Of a stretch of DNA of 58,107 nucleotides, positions 45,523 to 53,468 are shown piece after piece. Numbering within the stretch: the first letter of the stretch is position 1; every line of letters starts with the position of its first letter. The DNA lies in assembly GCA_002167435.2 (NCBI GenBank), contig NHBR02000092.1:1-58107 (forward strand), written 5' to 3'. This DNA is from Allomuricauda sp. TMED12. GTDB lineage: Bacteria > Bacteroidota > Bacteroidia > Flavobacteriales > Flavobacteriaceae. The notes beneath the pieces were generated by a model, which saw only the letters and a program-made list of their open reading frames with translations, ran no database searches and had not been told where the DNA came from. Made by a program: the position numbers and the translations under genes.

Positions 45523-47256
45523 CTAGATTTCGCAGCTTGAAACGTTCTGTACTTGAGAAATATGCTTTCCGTGCTCATCATACAAGTGGACTGCACAGGC
45601 AATGCAGGGGTCAAATGAGTGGATGGTACGTATAATTTCCAATGGCAATTCTGGATCTGCAACAGGAGTTCCTAAAAGGGTGGATTCATATGCGGAACGT
45701 TGTCCTTTGGGGTCTCTTGGTGATGCATTCCAAGTAGAGGGAACCACCAGTTGGTAATTTTCGGTCTTCCCATCTTTAATTTGTATCCAGTGTCCCAGTG
45801 CGCCCCTCGGTGCTTCGGCAAAACCGACTCCTTTTGATTCGCTTGGCCATAATTCCGGTTCCCATTTGTCCATATTGGCCATTCGGGTATCGCCGTTTTT
45901 GATGTTTTGCAATAAGGTATCATAAAACTCCATGGTCCAATTGGCGACCAACTGTGTCTCTATACCCCTTGCTGCCGTTCTTCCCAAGGTAGAGAACAAT
46001 GCCTCTACAGGAACATCTAAATGACCCAAAGCACCATTTACAGCTTCTTGGATTTCCTTATTACCACGCGCATAGCCCACCAATAATCTGGATAAAGGGC
46101 CAACTTCCATTGGCTTACCTCTCCAACGAGGTGTTTTTATGAAACTGTATTTTTGACTGACATCCAATTGGTCATAAGGTGGTTTGGGACCAGAGTAATT
46201 GATGTTGGTCTCCCCGTCCCATGGGTGTTTCCCATGGTCCTTTCCTTCGGAATAATCATCGTACCAAGAGTTATTGATGAACTCCGTGATGTCATCATTT
46301 CTATGGTCAACATCGTACACTTTGGATAGGTCTCTATCCAAGATAATCCCTTGTTGGAATTTGAAGGATGAGATATCGCCATAACCATTGGTCGGGAAGT
46401 CACCATAGGACATATAGTTGCCAAATCCTTTTCCAATGGCACCCCAATCTTTGTAGAAAGAGGCTATGGCCAACAAATCAGGGATGTATACCTGTTCCAC
46501 AAATCGTTTGCCCTCTTCCAACAGTCGTCCAACATAGGCCAAACGTTCTGCGTTTATCCCTCCAGGGCTTTCCGTGTTGATGGCACAGGCCATACCGCCA
46601 ACCAAGTAGTTGGGGTGAGGATTTTTACCACCGAAAATGGTATGGACCTTAACAATTTCTTTCTGCCATTCCAGTGCTTCAAGATAGTGGGCAACTGCCA
46701 AAAGGTTAACTTCCGGGGGCAATTTCATTTGGGGATGGCCCCAATAACCGTTTGCAAATATTCCCAGTTGCCCACTTTCAACAAACTTTGTGATTCTTTT
46801 TTTGATATCTGAAAAGTACCCCGGTGAACTTTTGGGCCAGCTCGATATACTTTGAGCTAGTTTTGAAGTTTCTGCAGGGTCTGCTTTTAAGGCATTTACC
46901 ACATCTACCCAATCCAATGCATGGAGGTGGTAAAAGTGAACCGTATGATCATGCATATAAAGTGCACCTTCCATAATGTTCCGAACCATTTCGGCATTGG
47001 GGGGCACTTCGATTCCCAATGAATCTTCAACTGATCGTACAGAGGCCAATGCATGTATGGTGGTGCATACCCCACAGGCACGTTGAACAAATGCCCAAAC
47101 ATCCCTAGGGTCTCTTCCTTTGACAATGTTTTCAAGACCCCTGACCATTGGGCTGGAGCTATAGGCGTCGGTTATCTTACCATCTTTTACCTCTACCTCT
47201 ATTCTTAAATGCCCTTCAATCCTGGTAATGGGATCTACTACTATTCTATTTGCCAT
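45523..47256 (-). CDS. hyaB: [NiFe]-hydrogenase large subunit
   Basis: A 577-residue catalytic subunit. The nickel is bound by C61 and C64 (RACGVCTTIH, L1 motif) and by C551 and C554 (FDPCIACAVH, L2 motif). The final His557 marks the processing site, leaving a removable tail of 20 residues that ends in CEI. All four ligands and the family's RxCGxC/DPCxxC spacing are present, so a working H2-oxidising site is expected. It is 10 bp after the small-subunit gene. Confidence 0.97.
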   Translation of the reverse strand: MANRIVVDPITRIEGHLRIEVEVKDGKITDAYSSSPMVRGLENIVKGRDPRDVWAFVQRACGVCTTIHALASVRSVEDSLGIEVPPNAEMVRNIMEGALYMHDHTVHFYHLHALDWVDVVNALKADPAETSKLAQSISSWPKSSPGYFSDIKKRITKFVESGQLGIFANGYWGHPQMKLPPEVNLLAVAHYLEALEWQKEIVKVHTIFGGKNPHPNYLVGGMACAINTESPGGINAERLAYVGRLLEEGKRFVEQVYIPDLLAIASFYKDWGAIGKGFGNYMSYGDFPTNGYGDISSFKFQQGIILDRDLSKVYDVDHRNDDITEFINNSWYDDYSEGKDHGKHPWDGETNINYSGPKPPYDQLDVSQKYSFIKTPRWRGKPMEVGPLSRLLVGYARGNKEIQEAVNGALGHLDVPVEALFSTLGRTAARGIETQLVANWTMEFYDTLLQNIKNGDTRMANMDKWEPELWPSESKGVGFAEAPRGALGHWIQIKDGKTENYQLVVPSTWNASPRDPKGQRSAYESTLLGTPVADPELPLEIIRTIHSFDPCIACAVHLYDEHGKHISQVQNVSSCEI

Positions 47257-47266
47257 GATACTTTTA

Positions 47267-48391
47267 TTAAGAATCTAGTTTCTTTTCATTTTGTTTTCCG
47301 CGTGTTGTACGGCTACGTAGCTCTTTCCTTTTGGAAATATTGGCTGCAATGGCATGCGCGGCCAATCCTCCTGCAACTACACCTGCTGCAACTTTACCTA
47401 TGGTATCCGCAGTGCTTTCGATGCCAAATCCGGCCAACCCTGTCAATCGTTCATAAAATGGCCCATTGTCCCAGAAATCCTCTTCACTACAGCCAATACA
47501 GCCATGACCTGATTGGATTGGGTAGCTGACCCCGTTGTTCCATTTGATGGTACCACAGGAATTATAGGTCATTGGACCCCGGCAACCAACTTTGTACAAG
47601 CAATAGCCATCTTTGGCATTTTGGTCATCAAAAGTTTCTGCAAAAAGACCAGCATCGTAATAAGGTCTTCTATAACAGGAATCGTGTACCCTTTTTGAAT
47701 AGAACGCTTTTGGTCTTCCCAGTCCATCCAATTCGGGCAAACGACCAAAGGTGATCATATGAACTATGATGCCTGCCATGACTTCGCCAATAGGGGGACA
47801 GCCCGGAACCCTGATAATGGGTTTGTTTTTGATTATTTTGTGTATAGGGGTGGCCTCTGTTGGGTTTGGGTATGCTGCCTGAACGCATCCATTGGATGCA
47901 CAGCTTCCCCATGCTATTATGGCCTTAGCACCTTCCGCGGCCTCAATCAAAAGGTCTTTGGCAGACCTACCGGCAATACAACAATAATTGCCATCGTCGC
48001 CAAGCGGAACGGAACCTTCAACGCAAAGGATATATTCCCCTTTGTATTTCTCCATTGTAGCATGTTTGGCAGCTTCAGCTTGATGCCCGGACGCGGCCAT
48101 TAAGGTCAAGGTGTAATCCAATGAAATTTTGTCCAGAATGATATCGGAAACAATTGGGTGGTCCGATCTAATGAACGATTCACTGCAGCAGGTACATTCT
48201 TGATAATGTTCCCAGATGACAGGGATTCGGTACGTGTTTTCCAAGGATTTGGCCACCTGGCCGATCATCGAAGTTTCTAAGCCCATATAAGCAGCGATAT
48301 AGGTAGCAAACTTCATAAAGTCCCTTCTGCTATATCCCTGTTTTATAATGCTTTCATAATAGGTTTCTTTTACTGATTTTTCTGTTGCCAT
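47267..48391 (-). CDS. hyaA: [NiFe]-hydrogenase small subunit, six-cysteine (oxygen-tolerant, group 1d) type
   Basis: A 374-residue precursor with a twin-arginine signal (SRRDFMK at 21-27, then a hydrophobic stretch). The proximal cluster ligands appear as C66-T-C68-C69, C164, C169 and C198. Subtracting 49 gives exactly the Ralstonia MBH numbers C17, C19, C20, C115, C120 and C149, so the [4Fe-3S] centre that gives oxygen tolerance should form. One difference: the MBH CASWGC segment is CASNGC here. The C-terminal hydrophobic helix ([18 protein letters not shown]) anchors it to the membrane. First gene of the leftward operon hyaABCD-hypFDE. Confidence 0.97.
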   Translation of the reverse strand: MATEKSVKETYYESIIKQGYSRRDFMKFATYIAAYMGLETSMIGQVAKSLENTYRIPVIWEHYQECTCCSESFIRSDHPIVSDIILDKISLDYTLTLMAASGHQAEAAKHATMEKYKGEYILCVEGSVPLGDDGNYCCIAGRSAKDLLIEAAEGAKAIIAWGSCASNGCVQAAYPNPTEATPIHKIIKNKPIIRVPGCPPIGEVMAGIIVHMITFGRLPELDGLGRPKAFYSKRVHDSCYRRPYYDAGLFAETFDDQNAKDGYCLYKVGCRGPMTYNSCGTIKWNNGVSYPIQSGHGCIGCSEEDFWDNGPFYERLTGLAGFGIESTADTIGKVAAGVVAGGLAAHAIAANISKRKELRSRTTRGKQNEKKLDS

Positions 48392-48437
48392 GGCCCAATT
48401 ATTTAAACCTAAGTATTCTTTTTAAAGGGTTTAACAC

Positions 48438-48481
48438 TAAAAGTACCTAATTATCAATGCCTTGGAAATGACAAATATCAT
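48438..48481 (-). promoter_or_regulatory. Hydrogenase operon promoter with Crp/Fnr-type site
   Basis: ATGAC-AAAT-ATCAT at 48468-48481, and on the minus strand TACTTTTA (48445-48438) as the -7 box. The site centre lies 36.5 bp from the box, giving about -41.5 from a start near 48433. The same box sequence and spacing occur upstream of the sulfide oxidoreductase operon at 54745. Confidence 0.7.
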
Positions 48482-48511
48482 GTTGTTGAAAATCAATTTT
48501 GAATAATATTG
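48468..48511 (+). promoter_or_regulatory. hypA promoter sharing the same Crp/Fnr-type site
   Basis: The site at 48468-48481 also has TAATATTG (48504-48511, seven of eight consensus positions with TAnnTTTG) at the same 36.5-bp distance on the plus strand. One regulator dimer could therefore activate both divergent operons. Predicted start near 48516, 37 bp before the hypA ATG. Confidence 0.6.
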
Positions 48512-48552
48512 TGTCTTATGTTGCTAATTGTCAACAAACAAAAGAGAGTCGT

Positions 48553-48894
48553 ATGCATGAGCTTTCGGTAGCAATGGGAATTGTAAAAATCGCCGAGGAT
48601 GAAACCAAAAAGGCCAAGGCTGAAAAGGTGACGTTAATCGAACTCGAAATAGGAAAACTTGCCGGTGTCGAGTTTGAATCGTTGGATTTTGTATGGCCTG
48701 CCGCGGTTAAAAATACAGTTCTTGAAAATGCCGAACGAAAAATTGACGTTAAAGTGGGCTTGGGTAAATGTGCGGATTGTGATTCGGTTTTTGAAGTTGA
48801 GCATTTTTACGATTCGTGCCCTACATGTGGCAGCAATTTAAAAGGAATAATACAAGGCAAAGAGTTAAGAGTAAAGGCTCTTGAGGTAGTTTAA
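48553..48894 (+). CDS. hypA: Hydrogenase nickel incorporation protein HypA
   Basis: Start at 48553, giving the invariant N-terminus M-H-E-L-S whose His2 binds nickel; the frame is open 18 codons earlier. The 113-residue product has the zinc site C-x2-C...C-x2-C (CADC, then CPTC) in the C-terminal half. It hands Ni2+ to the large subunit together with HypB. First gene of the rightward operon hypA-hypB-hypC-aat-like-TPR. Confidence 0.95.
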   Translation: MHELSVAMGIVKIAEDETKKAKAEKVTLIELEIGKLAGVEFESLDFVWPAAVKNTVLENAERKIDVKVGLGKCADCDSVFEVEHFYDSCPTCGSNLKGIIQGKELRVKALEVV

Positions 48895-48911
48895 ATTAAA
48901 AGGATATAGTT

Positions 48912-49754
48912 ATGTGCGGAACCTGTGGATGTGGAAGCGAAGAAAATGGGCCAAAAATATTGACCCCAACGATTGCCAAAGAAAATCATGACCATATGCA
49001 CGGTCATACCCATGATCACCATCATCATAATGGTCATCACCATCACCATCACCATCATCATGACCATTCACATGATCATGATCACCATCAAAAAACGGTT
49101 TTGGAAGTGGAGCGTGACATCTTGCAGCAAAATGAAATCATGGCGGCAAGAAACAGGGGTTATTTTGATGCCAAGGATGTATTTGCCCTTAACCTGGTCA
49201 GTTCACCTGGTTCTGGTAAAACCTCTATTTTGGAGCGAACCTTGAAGGATTTAAAGGATAAAATTCCATTCTATGTAATTGAGGGGGATCAGCAGACCTT
49301 AAATGATGCTAATCGTATAGCAGCCTTGGATGTTCCCGTGATTCAAATAAATACAGGAAAAGGATGTCATTTGGAAAGTGATATGATTCATGATGCTGTA
49401 AAGAAATTGAGCATTAAAAACGATTCGGTCTTGATGATTGAAAATGTAGGGAATCTCGTTTGCCCATCCATGTTCAATTTGGGAGAGCATAAACGCGTGG
49501 TTATCGTGAGCACTACCGAAGGCGACGATAAACCTATCAAGTATCCCGATATGTTCCATACCTCCGACATCTGTATCATCAATAAAATTGACCTTGCGCC
49601 TTATTTGGATACCAACATTGAAGAGTTAAAAAAGAATGCCCTCCAAGTGAATCCGAATTTGGAGTTCTTTGAGGTTTCTGCTACGAAAGGGACAGGTATG
49701 GAAGCATGGTACGATTGGTTGGATAAAAATATGAAACTGATTCCGGAGAATTAA
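48912..49754 (+). CDS. hypB: Hydrogenase maturation GTPase HypB with long His tract
   Basis: A 280-residue protein. The N-terminus MCGTCGCG is the high-affinity nickel motif. Residues 26-59 contain 23 histidines, nine of them in a row, a nickel storage tract. The GTPase domain has the P-loop SSPGSGKTS (about residues 97-105), EGDQQT, and NKIDLAPY. It provides GTP-dependent nickel insertion with HypA. Gene lies 17 bp after hypA and 14 bp before hypC. Confidence 0.96.
   Translation: MCGTCGCGSEENGPKILTPTIAKENHDHMHGHTHDHHHHNGHHHHHHHHHDHSHDHDHHQKTVLEVERDILQQNEIMAARNRGYFDAKDVFALNLVSSPGSGKTSILERTLKDLKDKIPFYVIEGDQQTLNDANRIAALDVPVIQINTGKGCHLESDMIHDAVKKLSIKNDSVLMIENVGNLVCPSMFNLGEHKRVVIVSTTEGDDKPIKYPDMFHTSDICIINKIDLAPYLDTNIEELKKNALQVNPNLEFFEVSATKGTGMEAWYDWLDKNMKLIPEN
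48987..49088 (+). repeat. CAT/CAC repeat encoding the HypB His tract
   Basis: A low-complexity CAY-rich stretch with nine consecutive His codons in its middle, mixed with Asp, Gly and Asn codons. It encodes a metal-binding tract and is prone to length change by slippage. Confidence 0.8.
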
Positions 49755-49768
49755 TAAAATAAAGAAGG

Positions 49769-50035
49769 ATGTGTTTGGCAATACCCGGGAAATTATTGGA
49801 AATAACAGCTTCGCTTGACGAGACCTTCCGAATGGGAAAGGTTTCTTTCGGAGGTGTAAAGAAAGATGTTAGCCTTGCTTTGGTACCAGAAGCAAAGGTG
49901 GACGATTATGTGATGGTACATGTGGGTGCCGCCATAAGTGTGGTCGATGAAGAAGAGGCAAAAAAGACATTTGAAGTGCTCTCGCAATTGGGAGAGCTGG
50001 ACGATTTGAACCAACTACCGGAAAGTTCCGGTTAA
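49769..50035 (+). CDS. hypC: Hydrogenase assembly chaperone HypC
   Basis: An 88-residue protein with the signature MCLAIPGKLLEI; Cys2 carries the Fe(CN)2CO group during transfer from HypD to the large-subunit precursor. Only one HypC/HybG-type protein is encoded in the window, consistent with one hydrogenase. It is followed 12 bp later by the Aat-like gene. Confidence 0.95.
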   Translation: MCLAIPGKLLEITASLDETFRMGKVSFGGVKKDVSLALVPEAKVDDYVMVHVGAAISVVDEEEAKKTFEVLSQLGELDDLNQLPESSG

Positions 50036-50047
50036 TTACACAATAAG

Positions 50048-50731
50048 GTGCCATATTTTGAACTTAAAAAGGACGATAAGAGTTTCCCGCCTGCCTATTT
50101 TGCAGATATAGAAGGATTGTTGGCCGTTGGTGGCACCATGTCCGTTGAACGTTTGCTCTTGGCATATAACAGCGGAATTTTTTATTGGCACTACCCCCTC
50201 AAACATATCAAATGGTGGTCGCCAGACCCTAGGGTTGTGGTAAAGCCAGCAAGTTTTGAAATAAACGAATCGCGATGGGAATCTTTAAACAAGGAGTTCA
50301 CGGTAACGACCGATTCGGATTTTGAACAAGTCCTGCGTGGCTGTCAGCAGGTATACAATGTTGATGGTCAAATGGACAATAGATGGTTGACAGAGCGTAT
50401 GGTGCGAATATTTTTGGAGTTGCGCTCAAAAGGACTTGCCCATTCCGTTGAGGTATGGAGAGATGGAGGACTTGTAGGGGGACTATTTGGTGTGGCCATC
50501 GGAAAACTGTTTTTTGGAGAATATTTGTTTTCGACTATGGAAGGTGCCGATGAGCTTGCCGTATTACACTTGATCACTAAACTGAAGAATCAAAATTATA
50601 GGTTGTTGGACATGCAAAAAGCGACGTTTTTCTTTCCAGGTATCGAATATGACGAAATACCAAGATTGGAATATGTGGATATCTGCAAAGAGAATGCTTT
50701 GGAATACAAAGATGTCCCCACTGAATTTTAA
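50048..50731 (+). CDS. Divergent Aat (leucyl/phenylalanyl-tRNA-protein transferase) homologue in the hydrogenase operon
   Basis: A 227-residue protein with a GTG start, 12 bp after hypC. Aat family motifs: SFPPAYFADIEGLLAVGG, ERLLLAYNSGIFYW, WWSPDPRVV, then AHSVEVWRDGGLVGGLFGVAIG and FFGEYLFS (155-162). The core acidic/amide residues align: E158, D188 and Q190 for E. coli E156, D186 and Q188. The canonical Q-x-x-N-x-H-L-x-S-L-G-A-x-x-I-P-R segment is replaced, without length change, by Q-KATFFF-PGIEYDEIPR, and GESMFS is GEYLFS. So the GNAT-like fold should be present but substrate recognition may differ. Its place inside a hyp operon suggests a hydrogenase-linked role rather than general N-degron labelling. 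An ordinary Aat with a relaxed sequence cannot be excluded. Confidence 0.8.
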   Translation: MPYFELKKDDKSFPPAYFADIEGLLAVGGTMSVERLLLAYNSGIFYWHYPLKHIKWWSPDPRVVVKPASFEINESRWESLNKEFTVTTDSDFEQVLRGCQQVYNVDGQMDNRWLTERMVRIFLELRSKGLAHSVEVWRDGGLVGGLFGVAIGKLFFGEYLFSTMEGADELAVLHLITKLKNQNYRLLDMQKATFFFPGIEYDEIPRLEYVDICKENALEYKDVPTEF

Positions 50732-50747
50732 CTAAAACCTTACAGTT

Positions 50748-52490
50748 ATGAGACTTTCCTTTGCAGAACAGATACAAAACGCCAATGTGCTTTTACACGA
50801 AAATGAAGTTGAAAAGTCCATTGAAAATTATCAAGAAGCATTGTCGGTTGCTACGACTCCGGAACAAAAATTACATTTGTACAGCGTACTGGGAAGATTG
50901 TACCAAAGAACAAAAAATCCTGTGTTGTCCATTGAGGCCTTTGAAAATGCATTGGGTTTGATGGAGTGGAACGACCAACTCGGAACTCCGATTGATAGGG
51001 CATCCATTTTAAACAATATTGCAGCCATACAATCGGAAATGGATAAGGCAAAGGCCATTGACCATTATAAGAAAGCTCTTTCCATTTATGCCGAAATTGT
51101 GCAAAACGGGGAATCGGATTATGGTCCGCATTTGGCAAATACCCAATTTGCCCTGGCAGAGGTATTTGCTAAGAAGAAAGATTACTATTTCGCTAAAAAA
51201 TATTACAAAGAGGCGATCAAAATATATGAAGGTCTGAAGAATCCCGAGTATTTGAAATTACGCGCCAGTGCACATTATCAATTGGGCAATATTTATACGG
51301 AGGAGTTTAACCTATTTGATGCCAAAGTACATTATACGAAGGCGCAGATCCTTTTTGAAAACTTAATAGAGGATGGGGACGATGCTTTAAAGCCTTATTT
51401 GGCTGCCGTACTCAATAATTTAGCGGTTACGTTAAATTCGATGGAGGAACCTCAAAAGGCTTTACAATTTTATGGCATGGCGCTAAAAGCATATCAGGAA
51501 TTGTCGGACCTTAATTTTGATATCTTTCAACCATACGTAGCTTCCACTTTTAATAGCCTGGGAATTGTTCATTCCGAAATGGAGGATTTTGATAAGGCCA
51601 TTCAAAACATTGGTCAAGCTGTAGATAGATATAATGAGCTGGCGGATGCCAAACCTCAGGAGTACACACATTATTTGGCCACGGGTTTACACAATTTGGG
51701 CTTGTTCCATTTTGAACTCAGAAACTATGACAAGGCTGCGGACTATTTTGGTCAGGCATTGGAAATCAGAAAAGAACTGGCAGCGAAACAACCCGAGGAT
51801 TTTGATGCTGACTTTTGTGCGACTGCGTTGAATTTGGTCGAACTCTATCAATCCGAGTTGGAAAACAAGGTGGATTTCACTTTCAAGACTAGGGCTTTGG
51901 AGCTGCTGGCCGATGTAGAGAAACGTTTGGGAAAATATGGCGACAATTTACCGGTCATCAAGAACATGAAAACCGACCTCCAACATTATTTGGATTACTT
52001 TACCGGAATCAATGAGGAACATTTGTCCGTGCACCACGTTTTGCGAAAGGTCAATAATCTAAAAGAGGAGATAGACGAAACCATTTATCCTTCCGAGAAA
52101 ATGGTCTTTCAACAAGAAATTATGAATCTACTCGAAGATAATTTCAACAAGTACCCCACCATTGACCGTCTTAAGTTTGAACTTGCCCTGGCCCATGTGA
52201 ATATGAGTTGGCTTCAATTAAGGCTGGAAGAGTTTGGGGATGCGGAGGAAACCATACTTAAGGCACCAATTCTTGAAAGTCCGCTGCTTTCTTTGAGCTG
52301 TAATTTGGCACACAGTTATCTTTTGAGAGATGACATGGATAAGGCTATGGCGCTGTATGCGGAACTTTCTGAAAAAGTGAACGATCTGAATGAAAGTTAT
52401 ATGGAAATCATTTTAAAGGATTTTGAAACTTTAAGGAGGGACGGAATCGACCATGCTGGTTTCAAAATAGTAGCGGAGCGTTTTAAATAA
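50748..52490 (+). CDS. Tetratricopeptide repeat protein, last gene of the hyp operon
   Basis: A 580-residue soluble protein without signal peptide. About seven to eight TPRs occupy residues 10-350, for example AAVLNNLAVTLNSMEEPQKALQFY, ASTFNSLGIVHSEMEDFDKAIQ and ATGLHNLGLFHFELRNYDKAADYF. The C-terminal 200 residues are helical but less regular. It starts 16 bp after the Aat-like gene, so it belongs to the hypABC operon. TPR proteins are scaffolds; a role in hydrogenase assembly is inferred from position only. Confidence 0.8.
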   Translation: MRLSFAEQIQNANVLLHENEVEKSIENYQEALSVATTPEQKLHLYSVLGRLYQRTKNPVLSIEAFENALGLMEWNDQLGTPIDRASILNNIAAIQSEMDKAKAIDHYKKALSIYAEIVQNGESDYGPHLANTQFALAEVFAKKKDYYFAKKYYKEAIKIYEGLKNPEYLKLRASAHYQLGNIYTEEFNLFDAKVHYTKAQILFENLIEDGDDALKPYLAAVLNNLAVTLNSMEEPQKALQFYGMALKAYQELSDLNFDIFQPYVASTFNSLGIVHSEMEDFDKAIQNIGQAVDRYNELADAKPQEYTHYLATGLHNLGLFHFELRNYDKAADYFGQALEIRKELAAKQPEDFDADFCATALNLVELYQSELENKVDFTFKTRALELLADVEKRLGKYGDNLPVIKNMKTDLQHYLDYFTGINEEHLSVHHVLRKVNNLKEEIDETIYPSEKMVFQQEIMNLLEDNFNKYPTIDRLKFELALAHVNMSWLQLRLEEFGDAEETILKAPILESPLLSLSCNLAHSYLLRDDMDKAMALYAELSEKVNDLNESYMEIILKDFETLRRDGIDHAGFKIVAERFK

Positions 52491-52509
52491 CCCAAAGGAA
52501 TAAAATAAA

Positions 52510-52566
52510 AACTGACCAAAAAGTGTTGCTGTTTGTTTAGAACAGTTTGGCACCTTTTGGTCAGTT
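52510..52566 (-). terminator. Long hairpin between convergent TPR and dsrE genes
   Basis: AACTGACCAAAA (52510-52521) pairs with TTTTGGTCAGTT (52555-52566), extended inward by GTG/CAC and by an inner CTGTT/AACAG stem. On the minus strand it is followed by TTTTATTTTATT, so it most likely terminates the dsrE operon; the plus side has no clear T-run but could stop the TPR transcript as well. Confidence 0.65.
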
Positions 52567-52604
52567 CCCGTTAAATATAAAAAAGGTATTGTTTGTCGAT
52601 ACTC

Positions 52605-53081
52605 TTAGATGAACAGCAATTGGGTTCCATCTTGGTCTGCCCTACTGTAAAAATCTCCAATGGTAAGGATACCGTCCAAATCATCGATAAGATCATCTTC
52701 TTCTAAATGGAACATGTCAACTGCCAATTTACATGCCCAGAGTTTACATCCGGAGTCCGATAGGATTTCCAAGAACTCGCCTACCGGTGGCATGTCCAAT
52801 TTGTCCATTTCTTTCTTCATCATTTTAGAAGCCATGGCTTCAACACCTGGTAGTCCACCCAACATGGTGGGCATATGCATGGCCGGGTTACCGACGGTTG
52901 CAACGTGCAAGTGCTCCAGTTTTTTCTTTTGAATGGCTTCCAATCCAAAGAATGTAAAGAATATTTCAGATTCTATGCCTTCCATTCGTGCTCCATTGGC
53001 CATCACAAATGCTGCATACACATTTTCGAGTGTGGCTTTGGAAAGTATAAAAAGCATTTTTTTAACTTTTGTATCGCTCAT
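52605..53081 (-). CDS. DsrE/DsrF-like (DsrE2-type) sulfur-relay protein
   Basis: A 158-residue protein of the DsrE fold: KMLFILSKATLENVYAAFVMANGA at the N-terminus and FFTFFGLEAI, then a Met-rich loop (MPTMLGGLPGVEAMASKMMKKEM) and GCKLWACKLAVDMFHL with the conserved sulfur-carrying Cys. The Met-rich insertion and ACxxA[VM]D context resemble the DsrE2 subgroup. It accepts or passes persulfide sulfur. Third gene of the leftward SQR-like/tusE/dsrE unit. Confidence 0.85.
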   Translation of the reverse strand: MSDTKVKKMLFILSKATLENVYAAFVMANGARMEGIESEIFFTFFGLEAIQKKKLEHLHVATVGNPAMHMPTMLGGLPGVEAMASKMMKKEMDKLDMPPVGEFLEILSDSGCKLWACKLAVDMFHLEEDDLIDDLDGILTIGDFYSRADQDGTQLLFI

Positions 53082-53135
53082 AATCTTAAGTTTGATTTTG
53101 TTCTTAAATCAGATTAATTGAACCTATATCTGTAA

Positions 53136-53444
53136 TTAAATACAGCTTTTTGGTTTTGGAATTCCTGCGATCATGGTCGCTTTTTTCAATGGTCCACCGG
53201 GGAAAAGTGCGTAGAACTCCTTAATGTTGATGACACCACTTTTTTTGATACCTCTAATGGATAGTGGCTCTTCATTTTTATATTTCTCCTGGATGTAATC
53301 TATGATTTCCCAGTGCTTATCGGTCATTTCTATACCTTGTTCTTTTGCTATCTCTTCGCCAACTTCTTTGGTCCATTGAGAAAAATCGGTTAGATATCCT
53401 TCTTGATCCACTGAAATTGTTGCTTGTCCTATTGTCTTGTCCAT
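53136..53444 (-). CDS. TusE/DsrC-family sulfur carrier, single-cysteine form
   Basis: A 102-residue protein ending LFPGGPLKKATMIAGIPKPKSCI. The penultimate Cys (C101) matches the universal CysA of DsrC/TusE. The second cysteine of true DsrC, ten residues upstream, is replaced by Thr (KKATM where DsrC has GAC). It is therefore a TusE-like carrier that cannot form the DsrC trisulfide bridge. It lies between an SQR-like flavoprotein gene and dsrE, which fits shuttling of sulfane sulfur produced by sulfide oxidation. Confidence 0.9.
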   Translation of the reverse strand: MDKTIGQATISVDQEGYLTDFSQWTKEVGEEIAKEQGIEMTDKHWEIIDYIQEKYKNEEPLSIRGIKKSGVINIKEFYALFPGGPLKKATMIAGIPKPKSCI

Positions 53445-53468
53445 TTTTTTAGTATTTAGGTTTAATAA

